A stretch of 44,575 bases of DNA, taken from the NCBI GenBank assembly GCA_050186335.1, contig JBFWYO010000032.1:1-44575 (forward strand), in the 5' to 3' direction. Both the position numbers and the translations under genes were made by a program. Source of the stretch: JBFWYO01 sp050186335. Its GTDB lineage: Bacteria; Pseudomonadota; Alphaproteobacteria; Bin65. Of the stretch, positions 1 to 7,385 are shown piece after piece. Position 1 is the first letter of the stretch. Every line of letters starts with the position of its first letter. The notes under the pieces were generated by a model. The model was not told the origin of the DNA and did no database searches. It was given only the letters and a program-made list of their open reading frames with translations.

Positions 1-54
1 GTCGCGACTTAGGTCCTCGCGACGAGACACTTTCTCCAGCGTCTGATTCAGCAT
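1..54 (-). CDS. 5' end of a second anthranilate phosphoribosyltransferase-like gene (partial)
   Basis: Reading leftwards from an ATG at 54-52, the first 18 codons give MLNQTLEKVSRREDLSRD. The complete TrpD at 1360-2379 begins MLNETLEKVARRENLTRD, so 13 of 18 residues match. Codon choice differs widely, so this is a diverged paralogue and not a recent copy. A GGGGGA ribosome-binding site (complement of 61-66) lies seven bases before the ATG, which supports a true start. The rest of the gene is outside the window. Whether it is a full TrpD, a TrpD2/YbiB-type relative or a remnant cannot be told from here. Confidence 0.6.
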   Translation of the reverse strand, partial: MLNQTLEKVSRREDLSRD

Positions 55-580
55 GGCATGGTCCCCCGCGGCCGATGAAACAGTCGTTCGGCGGGTCTGC
101 TTGAAAACGGGATCAGGCGCTGAGCTTGAAAAAGCACGTCAAATCCGATGTTCAAGTAGAACCGACTGACAAGTCAGAATGTTAGCAAAGACGTTGAGAA
201 ACAGTTAAATAAAAGTAAGTTAAATTGAATAAAGTTAATATTCGTTATTCCCAATACCGCAAATACTCAATCAATTAAGGGCCAATTTCGCCACAGCCTA
301 ATCCACAGTTATTATTAATTATCTCTTAGTATTGCATTTTTTATTAAGAAAATCTGTAGCGCAGGCCGGCTTCGGCCTGAACACGTGCTTAGGACTGGTC
401 GCATGTTTTTGCTGTTTGGGTCGATAGCGCCGGCCAAAACCGCCCACGAAATCATCGTCCCGCTCTTTCATACCGAACCGCCGCAGAAGAAATTTTGTCG
501 CGTTCGTCGCGGCTGCCGGATTCGCCGGCGAACTTTGGCATGCTGGGGCCTGTCATCGCTGGGCGGTGCGGCATTGCCGT
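55..580. other. non-coding gap with an AT-rich core
   Basis: No convincing gene was found in these 526 bases between trpC and the edge trpD-like gene. The core (about 180-360) is strikingly AT-rich compared with its GC-rich surroundings. It holds a small palindrome (CTGAC-aa-GTCAG, 166-177) and one DnaA-box-like word (TAATCCACA, near 301). It is probably the promoter region of the edge gene plus the 3' end of the trpDC transcript. The open frames here have no recognisable protein similarity. Confidence 0.5.
362..379 (-). terminator. possible terminator after trpDC
   Basis: A perfect 7-bp stem (CAGGCCG / CGGCCTG) with a four-base loop lies about 200 bases past the trpC stop. On the minus strand it is followed by an AT-rich stretch that includes TTTTC, but not directly by a clean T-run. 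It is a weak candidate for the end of the trpDC transcript. Confidence 0.35.
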
Positions 581-1363
581 TCACGCCGCCCGCGCCCGTA
601 TCAAGTCGCCGAGCGTTGCTCCCGGATCGGCCGCTTGCATCAACGAACTGCCGACCAGGAACGCCCGGGCGCCGGCACCCCGCAAGCGTTCGATGTCGGA
701 TCGGGTTGCGATGCCGCTTTCGGCGATGCACAGCACATCCGCCGGAACCAGCGGCGCCAATTGCTCGGTGGTCGCGAGATCCACTTGCATGGTCTTCAGG
801 TTGCGGTTGTTGATGCCGATGATGCGCGCACCGGCCGCGAGGGCGACCATCAGCTCGGCGCGATCATGCACCTCGACCAGAGCATCGAGGCCGATCTCGT
901 TCGCATGCATGAGCATCTCGCCGGTGCGATAGCCTAGCACGGAGACCATCAGCAGCACGGCATCGGCGCCGATCGCGCGCGCTTCGACGATCTGGTATGG
1001 GTCGACGATGAAATCCTTGCGCAATATCGGCAAGGCCACTTCGTTACGCGCGGCCATGATGTCGTCGTCGCGGCCGCCGAAAAATTTCGGCTCGGTCAGA
1101 ATCGACAGCGCCCGCGCGCCCGACGCAGCATAAGTGCGCACGACTTCGGACGTATTCGCATCCGGCCGGATAGCCCCGGCCGAGGGCGAACGGCGTTTCA
1201 TTTCGGCGATCACGGCGATGCCCGGCTGCGCGAGCGCGCCGCGAAAATCGCGCCAGGCGGGTGCTGTCGACAGGCGCTCGCGCAACTGTTCGACAGGCAC
1301 GAGGCGTTTGCGTTCCGCCACCGCTTCGCGGCGGGCGGCGACGATCCGATCAAGCGTGTTCAT
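581..1363 (-). CDS. trpC: indole-3-glycerol phosphate synthase
   Basis: TrpC closes the indole ring, turning carboxyphenylamino-deoxyribulose phosphate into indole-3-glycerol phosphate in cytosolic tryptophan synthesis. The 260-residue product is a single-function TIM barrel of normal length. The catalytic and phosphate-binding blocks are visible: EMKRRSPS (54-61), LRKDF (114-118), EVHDR (164-168), GINNRNL (183-189), AESGI (214-218) and VGSSLM (237-242). Its ATG overlaps the trpD stop by four bases (ATGA), so the two are translationally coupled and share the attenuated leader upstream of trpD. The longer open frame reaching 1693 is overlap with trpD and is not used. No moaC gene follows, although that is a common next gene in this class. 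Confidence 0.97.
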   Translation of the reverse strand: MNTLDRIVAARREAVAERKRLVPVEQLRERLSTAPAWRDFRGALAQPGIAVIAEMKRRSPSAGAIRPDANTSEVVRTYAASGARALSILTEPKFFGGRDDDIMAARNEVALPILRKDFIVDPYQIVEARAIGADAVLLMVSVLGYRTGEMLMHANEIGLDALVEVHDRAELMVALAAGARIIGINNRNLKTMQVDLATTEQLAPLVPADVLCIAESGIATRSDIERLRGAGARAFLVGSSLMQAADPGATLGDLIRARAA

Positions 1364-2379
1364 GCCGCCAACCCTTGTGCCGAAGCGCGCGCCGCATCGA
1401 GCGCCGCGAGCGCGCGACCGCTGTCGATGACATACGCCGCCTGCCGCGCGCCGTCGCGAAAATCCTTGGCCGCACCGGCCGCGAAAAGACCGGCTGCGGC
1501 GTTGAGCAGAACCGCCGTGCGCGCCGGCACCTGATGGCCGGACAGCACGTCGATGAGCAGACGCGCGTTCAGCGTGGGATCGCCGCCCCGGATCGACGCC
1601 AGCGGCTGCGGTGCGAGATCGAAATCGTCCGGCGTGATCGTATAACGACGCTGCGAACCGCCTTCGACTTCGATTACATGGGTTTCGCCGCACGGCGCGA
1701 TTTCGTCGAGTCCGACCGGCGCGGAAACCACCAGCGCACGTTCGACGCCGGCCTCGGCCAGGGCGGAAGCGAGCAGTTCAAGCCGCGACGGATGGTAGAC
1801 GCCGACGAGCTGGGTACGCACGTCGGCCGGGTTGGTCAGCGGTCCCAGCAAATTGAACAAAGTGCGCACGCCGAGGTCGCGGCGCACCGGCGCCACTTGC
1901 TTCATCGCCGGGTGATAGAGCGGCGCAAACAGAAATCCGAAGCCGGTCGCTTCGATGGCACGCGCGGTATCCGCGGGCGGCATTTCGGTCGGAACGCCAA
2001 GTGCCGTCAGCACGTCGGCGCTGCCGCATTTGGACGATACCGAGCGATTGCCGTGCTTGGCGACCTTCAGGCCGGCGCCCGCCGCAACCAAAGCCGCCGC
2101 GGTGGACAAATTCAGCGAACCGGAACCGTCGCCGCCGGTGCCGACTGTATCGAGATCGGGCCGCGACATCGAAGGCAGCTTGACCGCGCGGGAACGCAGG
2201 GCGGCGGCGGCGCCCAACAATTCATCCACCGCTTCTCCCTTCACGCGGAGACCGAGTAACAGCCCGGCCATCTGTGCGGTCGAGCAAGCACCTTCCACGA
2301 TGGTGCCGATCGCCGCCGCCATTTCGTCGCGCGTGAGGTTCTCGCGTCGCGCCACTTTTTCCAAGGTTTCGTTCAACAT
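1360..2379 (-). CDS. trpD: anthranilate phosphoribosyltransferase
   Basis: TrpD transfers phosphoribose from PRPP to anthranilate, the second committed step of tryptophan synthesis. The 339-residue protein is full length. PRPP- and anthranilate-binding motifs are intact: GTGGD (80-84), NLST (90-93), KHGNR (108-112) and SSKCGSAD (115-122). It is the first structural gene of a trpD-trpC unit. The terminator of the leader ends about 20 bases before its ATG, so expression should be set by attenuation. trpE and trpG are not in this window and trpG is not fused here. A second TrpD-like N-terminus lies at the left edge. Confidence 0.97.
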   Translation of the reverse strand: MLNETLEKVARRENLTRDEMAAAIGTIVEGACSTAQMAGLLLGLRVKGEAVDELLGAAAALRSRAVKLPSMSRPDLDTVGTGGDGSGSLNLSTAAALVAAGAGLKVAKHGNRSVSSKCGSADVLTALGVPTEMPPADTARAIEATGFGFLFAPLYHPAMKQVAPVRRDLGVRTLFNLLGPLTNPADVRTQLVGVYHPSRLELLASALAEAGVERALVVSAPVGLDEIAPCGETHVIEVEGGSQRRYTITPDDFDLAPQPLASIRGGDPTLNARLLIDVLSGHQVPARTAVLLNAAAGLFAAGAAKDFRDGARQAAYVIDSGRALAALDAARASAQGLAA

Positions 2380-2399
2380 CGAAGCGCTCCTAAGGCAAA

Positions 2400-2432
2400 A
2401 GAAAAGGGCCCGTCGATCGCTCGACGGGCCCC
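2400..2432 (-). terminator. trp attenuator terminator hairpin
   Basis: A perfect 11-bp stem (GGGCCCGTCGA with TCGACGGGCCC, loop of four) spans 2406-2431. On the minus strand it is followed at once by TTTTCTTTT. It sits between the leader peptide and trpD, where an attenuator belongs. Both arms carry the self-complementary word GGGCCC. A third copy at 2481-2486, inside the leader-peptide reading frame, could pair with the 5' arm and act as antiterminator. Confidence 0.88.
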
Positions 2433-2467
2433 GAAAACTGATGGACCGGGATTATGTTAAAACGGCA

Positions 2468-2566
2468 TCAACTCCCCGGCGGGCCCATTTGGACACGCCA
2501 CCACCAACGACGCGCAACGGCGGCGCCGGCGCGTGCATCAATGATTTGGTGGGCGAAGTTCGTCAT
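2468..2566 (-). CDS. trpL: trp operon leader peptide with three tandem Trp codons
   Basis: A 32-codon frame starts at ATG 2566-2564 and stops at TGA 2470-2468. Codons 21-23 are TGG TGG TGG (complement of 2498-2506), within ARRWWWRVQMG. Tandem Trp codons just before a terminator are the hallmark of ribosome-mediated trp attenuation. When charged tRNA-Trp is scarce, the ribosome stalls there and the terminator should not form. The start is about 20 bases after the predicted transcription start. The exact start codon is less certain than the Trp codons, because the upstream ribosome-binding site is weak. Confidence 0.85.
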   Translation of the reverse strand: MTNFAHQIIDARAGAAVARRWWWRVQMGPPGS

Positions 2567-2593
2567 AACCGTTCAAATCCCAGGTGTCTGGGC

Positions 2594-2622
2594 GATATAA
2601 AGGGCAAGTTTAGGCCTGTCAA
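2594..2622 (-). promoter_or_regulatory. sigma70-type promoter for trpL-trpD-trpC
   Basis: On the minus strand, a perfect TTGACA (complement of 2617-2622) is separated by exactly 17 bases from TATATC (complement of 2594-2599). Transcription would start near 2587, giving a leader of about 20 bases before the trpL ATG. Spacing, strand and position fit the attenuation leader. Confidence 0.75.
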
Positions 2623-2700
2623 CGTCAAAGGCAGGGCCGAAGTCGGCGAGGCGCCGAAAATCGCGCCGCCGCCATGCCTTGGAGAGGTCCAAAATCACCT

Positions 2701-3207
2701 ATGCGCGCCGCCGTTCCCCGCATCCGAAGTTTCGCGCCGATCGCCGACAAACGGGCACGAACGCTGATCTTGGGCAGCATGCCTGGCGTGGCCTCGTTAT
2801 GCGCGCGGCAGTATTACGCGCATCGGCAAAACCAGTTCTGGCGCATCATGGGGCGCCTTCTGTCGATGCCTCCGGATCTACCCTATGCCGAGCGCGTCGA
2901 GAGGCTCCGGGACGGCGGCATCGCTGTATGGGACGTACTGCATTCATGCGTGCGCGACGGCAGCCTCGATACCGCGATCGCCGACGAAACGCCGAATGAT
3001 TTTGCCAAGTTCTTTCGCACCTACCGTGAGATCGACCGAGTGTTTTTCAATGGCGCGAAGGCGGAGACAAGTTTTCGCCGACATGGCCTGCAACGTGCAT
3101 TTCCGGATCTGAAATATGTCCGGCTGCCCTCGACGAGTCCGGCACACGCCGGCATGAATTGGCAGCGTAAGCGGAAGATCTGGGCGCGCGAGATATTTTC
3201 GCGCTAA
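2701..3207 (+). CDS. DNA-deoxyinosine glycosylase (family 6 uracil-DNA glycosylase type)
   Basis: This 168-residue protein resembles the small glycosylases of the uracil-DNA glycosylase superfamily that remove hypoxanthine from DNA in base excision repair. GSMPG (25-29) matches the family's first motif, followed by QYYAH and FWRIM. The second motif, STSPAH, is near the C-terminus. An in-frame ATG lies 27 bases upstream at 2674. The start at 2701 was chosen because a GGAGAGG lies 13 bases before it and the resulting N-terminus matches the usual length. The gene is transcribed away from the trp leader and ends seven bases from the end of trpA. Confidence 0.85.
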   Translation: MRAAVPRIRSFAPIADKRARTLILGSMPGVASLCARQYYAHRQNQFWRIMGRLLSMPPDLPYAERVERLRDGGIAVWDVLHSCVRDGSLDTAIADETPNDFAKFFRTYREIDRVFFNGAKAETSFRRHGLQRAFPDLKYVRLPSTSPAHAGMNWQRKRKIWAREIFSR

Positions 3208-3214
3208 TGCTCGG

Positions 3215-4024
3215 CTAAAACCGCGCCCGCCGGATCGCCGACGCAAATTCGACCACGTCGGCGACGACCGCATCCGCCGCCGCCGACGGTCGCTGTTCCT
3301 CGACATGTCGCAACAACGCCGAGCCGACGATTACGCCGTCCGCCACACGGCCGATGGCATTCGCGAGTTCCGGTGTGCGGATGCCAAACCCGGCGACCAG
3401 CGGCAAAGCGGTCAATGTGCGCAGCCGGGCGATGCCGGCGGCGACATCGGACGCGTCGGGTACCGCCGTGCCCGTGGGGCCTGCTACGGTTGCGCAATAG
3501 ATGAAGGCGCCGGCATCGCGAATGCGGCGCTGCGTTTCCGCCGGCGCGTCGCCGATCCGCGCGACCGGGATGGCGGCGATCCCGGCTGCCGTGCAGGCGT
3601 CACGCAGATCGGCAGCGATTTCGAAATCCGGCTGGATGATCACCACGGCATCGGCGCCGGCGCGGCCGGCAGCGGCGAGAAATTCCGCCGCCCCCAATTC
3701 CGCCAGGCGCGGGGCGTAGACGGTCAGGACGAGCGGCACGTCGCGATGCCGGAGCCGAAACGCGGCAATCAACTCCAATACCTGCCGCGCGCCGGCGCGC
3801 GCGGCCAGGGCGCGACGGTGGGCAGCCTGGATCAATGGGCCATCGGCAAACGGGTCGGTGGCCGGCACACCGAGTTCGATCATCTCTGCCCCGGCGGCGA
3901 CCATGCGCTCGACCAGGTCCAGCGTGTCTCCCAGCGCGGGATCCCCGGCGGTCACATAGGGCAACAAGGCCGGGCGCGGTATCTGCGCCACCCATCGAAA
4001 CTGCCGGGCGATCCGTTCGGACAT
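3215..4024 (-). CDS. trpA: tryptophan synthase alpha chain-like protein, stand-alone
   Basis: TrpA cleaves indole-3-glycerol phosphate to indole and glyceraldehyde-3-phosphate, normally inside an alpha2beta2 complex with TrpB. This 269-residue protein keeps the catalytic Glu50 (in MIELGVP) and Asp61 (in DPFADGP). It also keeps the phosphate loops (GPTGT, 182-186; ADGVIVGSAL near the C-terminus). It is divergent: the segment that usually reads YYNPI or YANLV and meets TrpB is YAPRL (103-107) here. No trpB or trpF is adjacent, whereas the usual order in this class is trpF-trpB-trpA. It may be the housekeeping TrpA or a second copy. The upstream extension of the frame to 4378 has no TrpA similarity. 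Confidence 0.85.
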   Translation of the reverse strand: MSERIARQFRWVAQIPRPALLPYVTAGDPALGDTLDLVERMVAAGAEMIELGVPATDPFADGPLIQAAHRRALAARAGARQVLELIAAFRLRHRDVPLVLTVYAPRLAELGAAEFLAAAGRAGADAVVIIQPDFEIAADLRDACTAAGIAAIPVARIGDAPAETQRRIRDAGAFIYCATVAGPTGTAVPDASDVAAGIARLRTLTALPLVAGFGIRTPELANAIGRVADGVIVGSALLRHVEEQRPSAAADAVVADVVEFASAIRRARF

Positions 4025-4186
4025 GCTCGCGTCCTGCCTGCATGCGCCGAAATCATTGCCCGCCCGCGCGGGCGGTTTGTGGCGGCGCCGCTGCGAACCT
4101 GATAAACGAAACCGACGCCCATACGCCAGTGTCTTCGCGCCGGCCGGGGACGCCGAACGATGAGCCTTATGCCGGGGGTAGCCGCC

Positions 4187-5056
4187 ATGTCCGCCGACCA
4201 GTTTCAACCGCGTCGAAGCCTGATTTTCGTGCCCGGTGACAAGCCCGAGATGTTCTCCAAGGCGCTGAAGACCGGCGCCGACATCGTCACGATCGATCTG
4301 GAAGACGCCGTGGCGCCATTGCACAAGACCGTCGCGCGCGAACGCACGCTGCCTTACTTCGGCACCCCCGACGGGCACAACGCCGCCGGCGATTCGGTCG
4401 AGCGGATCGTACGGATCAACTGCCTCCGCTCCATCGAAGGCATTCGCGACGTCAACGCGATCATCGGCTGTCCGTTACCTCCGAAAGCGCTGATGCTCAC
4501 GAAAGTGCGCACCGCCGACGAGGTCAAGCTGCTCGACGATTTGTTGACCGAGGCGAGCCTAGGCATCCGTTTCCACGTCATCATCGAAACCAACGATGGG
4601 TTGGAGAACTGCTTTGCGATCGCGGGCGCCAGCGCGCGCATCGATTCGCTTTTGTTCGGCGGCGTCGATCTGTCGGCCGATCTGCGTACCACGTACGGCT
4701 GGGACAATTTGGTCTACGCGCGGGCGAAGGTGGTACACGCCGCAGCCGCGGCCGGTGTCGATCTGATCGACACGCCATGGCTCGACCTCAACGATATGGA
4801 CGGCATGCGCAAGGAAGCCGAGAAAAGCGCCGCGCTCGGTTTTTCCGGCAAGGGCGCCATTCATCCCAAGCAGATACCCGCGCTGAACGAAATTTTCGGG
4901 CCGCAGCCGGGACAGGTCGAACGCGCGCGCCGAATCATCAAGGCCTTCGCCGAGAGCGATTCGGGCCTGGTCGTGATCGACGGCAAATTGATCGAGAAGC
5001 CGGTGCTGCGATCGATGCAGCGCCTGATTGCGATCGCCGACAGAATGAAACCGTAA
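4187..5056 (+). CDS. HpcH/HpaI aldolase/citrate lyase (CitE-like) family protein
   Basis: The 289-residue product belongs to the CitE-like branch, whose members cleave or form malyl-CoA, citramalyl-CoA or similar thioesters. Typical blocks are RSLIFVPGDKPEMF near the N-terminus, IDLEDAVAP (a metal/CoA region), TKVRTADEV, IIETNDGLEN and a C-terminal GFSGKGAIHPKQIP. GGGGGT about seven bases before the ATG at 4187 favours this start over 4160. An MFS transporter starts 21 bases after the stop, so they are probably co-transcribed. The substrate cannot be assigned. A closer Mcl1 homologue lies at 32148-33131. Confidence 0.88.
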   Translation: MSADQFQPRRSLIFVPGDKPEMFSKALKTGADIVTIDLEDAVAPLHKTVARERTLPYFGTPDGHNAAGDSVERIVRINCLRSIEGIRDVNAIIGCPLPPKALMLTKVRTADEVKLLDDLLTEASLGIRFHVIIETNDGLENCFAIAGASARIDSLLFGGVDLSADLRTTYGWDNLVYARAKVVHAAAAAGVDLIDTPWLDLNDMDGMRKEAEKSAALGFSGKGAIHPKQIPALNEIFGPQPGQVERARRIIKAFAESDSGLVVIDGKLIEKPVLRSMQRLIAIADRMKP

Positions 5057-5077
5057 CAATCGGGTGCCGCCGTTCCC

Positions 5078-6370
5078 ATGACCGAACCCACCATCGAAAC
5101 CGCGCGCGTACCCGACGCCGAAGCGGCACCCGGATTGACCGGCATCAGACTGTTCGTGATCGTCGTGCTGCCGTTCGGCTGCGGCTATTTCATGAGCTAT
5201 CTGTTCCGCACGGTGAACTCCGTGATCGCGCCGCAATTGGTCCGCGATGTCGGATTGAGTGCCGGCGATCTGGGGCTGCTGACCGCCGCCTACCTGTTTG
5301 CCTTCGCCGTGTTCCAGATTCCCAACGGCATCCTGCTCGACCGCTTCGGTCCGCGCCGCGTGCAAAGCGCCCTGCTGTTGTCGGCGGTGTTGGGAGCGGT
5401 GATATTTTCCGTCTCCGACAGCCGCGAGATGCTGATGTTCGGCCGGGCGCTCATCGGCTTGGGCTTTGCCGGCGGATTGATGTCCGGCTTCAAGCTCATC
5501 ACCATGTGGTATCCGAAGGAGCGCTGGGCGGTCATCAACGGTTGTTACCTTTTCCTCGGCGGCTTGGGTGCGGCGGCATCCACGGCGCCCGTCGAGGTCG
5601 CCCTGCAGCTGACCGATTGGCGCGGCGTGTTTATCGGCCTCGCCGTCTTGACGTTGGCGGCATCGGCGGCGATTTTTTTCATCGTGCCGGACAAGCAGGG
5701 CCTGGCCAAGCCGGTGCCGGCGCGCGAACAGCTGCGCGGCGTTGCGCACGTCTTCACGGATCGGCTGTTCTGGGCGGTATCGCCGCACGTCGTGTTCACC
5801 CAGGCGGCCGGACTCGCCATTCAAGGCTTATGGGCCGGTCCGTGGTTGCGCGACGTGGCCGGTCTGGACCGATCGCAGACGGCATTCTACTTGCTGTGCC
5901 TCAATCTCGGCCTGGCCGGCGGCTTCATCGCGTTGGGCTGGCTCTCCGGCCTGCTGGCGAAGCGCGGCGTGCAACTGTGGCAGACGGCGATCGGCGGGAC
6001 GCTGCTGTTTTTCCTGGTTCAGTTGGTGGTCCTGGCCGAAGTCGACGTGAAGGGCCTGTGGGTATGGATTCTGTTCGGATTTGCCTGCAATTCGACCGCC
6101 ATGTGCTACCCTTACTTGGCGCAGCATTTTCCCCTGGAATATGTCGGACGCGCGAATGCGGCGCTGAATTTCATCTCCTTCGTCGGGGCGTTCCTGATTC
6201 AATACGGCATCGGTTTCGTGATCGACCTGTTTGCGCCCGCCGCCCCAGGCCAGTACAAGCCGGTCGCCTATCAGGCCGCATTCGGCATCGTCCTGGGAAT
6301 CCAAGTTCTGTGCTTCGTCTGGTATCTCTACGCCGTGCCGCGCGCGCAGCGTGCCGGGTCGCGCAATTGA
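5078..6370 (+). CDS. MFS transporter
   Basis: This 430-residue inner-membrane protein has the hydrophobic pattern of about twelve helices. It has an MFS signature after helix 2 (LLDRFGPRRVQ), and YPKERWAVING resembles the loop of nitrate/organic-anion MFS carriers. Given its position after the CitE-like lyase, it may import or export an organic acid, but that is inference from neighbourhood only. The gene is intact, with a small cytosolic N-terminal extension of about 25 residues before the first helix. The next gene starts 46 bases downstream. Confidence 0.9.
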   Translation: MTEPTIETARVPDAEAAPGLTGIRLFVIVVLPFGCGYFMSYLFRTVNSVIAPQLVRDVGLSAGDLGLLTAAYLFAFAVFQIPNGILLDRFGPRRVQSALLLSAVLGAVIFSVSDSREMLMFGRALIGLGFAGGLMSGFKLITMWYPKERWAVINGCYLFLGGLGAAASTAPVEVALQLTDWRGVFIGLAVLTLAASAAIFFIVPDKQGLAKPVPAREQLRGVAHVFTDRLFWAVSPHVVFTQAAGLAIQGLWAGPWLRDVAGLDRSQTAFYLLCLNLGLAGGFIALGWLSGLLAKRGVQLWQTAIGGTLLFFLVQLVVLAEVDVKGLWVWILFGFACNSTAMCYPYLAQHFPLEYVGRANAALNFISFVGAFLIQYGIGFVIDLFAPAAPGQYKPVAYQAAFGIVLGIQVLCFVWYLYAVPRAQRAGSRN

Positions 6371-6416
6371 CGCGGTTGCGACGCTTGATTAGCGTGCGGC
6401 GCCGCTCACTCAATTC

Positions 6417-7382
6417 ATGGAGCCTTCGCTGACCCAAACGGCGCGCAAGATCAGGACCGCAGTCATCGGCGCCGGCTATTTCGGCAGCTTTCACGCGGCC
6501 AAATACGCGGGCCTGCCGTGCGCCGAATTGGTTGCCGTGTGCGACCACCAAGCGGAAAAGGCCAGCGAGATCGCCGCTCGGTTCGGCGCGCGAGCGGTTT
6601 CCGATCATCGCGATCTGCTTGGCAACGTCGACGCGGTCAGTATCGCCGTGCCGCTGTCCGATCATTACGGCGTCGCGCACGATTTCCTTGCCGCGGGCGC
6701 CGACGTGCTGATCGAAAAGCCGATGTGTTCGTCGCTCGATGAGGCGGACGCGCTGATCGATCTTGCGGCGCGTGGCGCCAGGATTCTGCAAGTCGGTCAC
6801 CTGGAACGCTTCAGCCCGATCGTCGAAGCGATCAAGCACGCGGCCGCCGCGCCGATCCATATTGAAACGCGGCGGATCGCTCCGTTCCGTCCGCGCGCAA
6901 CGGACACCTCCGCCGTCATGGACATGATGTCCCACGATCTCGATCACGCGCTGTCGCTGACGGGCGCTTCGATTTCGACGATCGAGGCCGAAGGTCAATC
7001 GCTCCTCACCGAACATCTCGACCTCGTGCACGCAAAATTGGTTTTCTCCAATGGGTGCACGGCGCAAATGACCGCCAGCCGGGTTGGCCTCAAGATCGAA
7101 CGCAGCATGGCGATCGTCGAACGCGACCGATACATCGCCGCCGACATGGTCGATAACAGGCTTCTGGTGACGCGGCGATCCCACGCACATGCCGGCGCCG
7201 CCGCCTCCGCCGGCGAAAACCTGCCGCCGTCGGACAATCTTCAGCGTCAGATCGAAAGCTTCCTGGACGCCGTGACGACGCGTCGGCAACCCGTGGCGTC
7301 CGGCCGGGAAATCCGCCCGGTTTTGGCGGCGGCCATCGAAATCGTCGAGCGCGCCGAAGCCTGGCGCCGGCGACAAGGATAG
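6417..7382 (+). CDS. Gfo/Idh/MocA family oxidoreductase
   Basis: This is a 321-residue NAD(P)-dependent sugar-type dehydrogenase. The dinucleotide-binding motif GAGYFG is at 18-23 and the family's EKP motif (VLIEKPM) is near residue 101. The sequences VGHLERFSP and MDMMSHDLDHALSL resemble the branch that includes GnnA-type UDP-GlcNAc 3-dehydrogenases of lipid A synthesis. No lpxA or aminotransferase partner is next to it, so that role is only a possibility. The stop is three bases before the next start, which points to one operon with the flavoprotein. Confidence 0.88.
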   Translation: MEPSLTQTARKIRTAVIGAGYFGSFHAAKYAGLPCAELVAVCDHQAEKASEIAARFGARAVSDHRDLLGNVDAVSIAVPLSDHYGVAHDFLAAGADVLIEKPMCSSLDEADALIDLAARGARILQVGHLERFSPIVEAIKHAAAAPIHIETRRIAPFRPRATDTSAVMDMMSHDLDHALSLTGASISTIEAEGQSLLTEHLDLVHAKLVFSNGCTAQMTASRVGLKIERSMAIVERDRYIAADMVDNRLLVTRRSHAHAGAAASAGENLPPSDNLQRQIESFLDAVTTRRQPVASGREIRPVLAAAIEIVERAEAWRRRQG

Positions 7383-7385
7383 AAA

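Noticed and set aside
180..360. Replication origin suggested by AT-richness and a DnaA-box-like word
   Set aside because: Only one imperfect box is present, with no dnaA, parAB or hemE genes nearby.
385..937. Several plus-strand open frames (123-145 residues) over the trpC end
   Set aside because: Overlapping shadows of trpC with Arg/Ala/Pro-rich composition and no domain.
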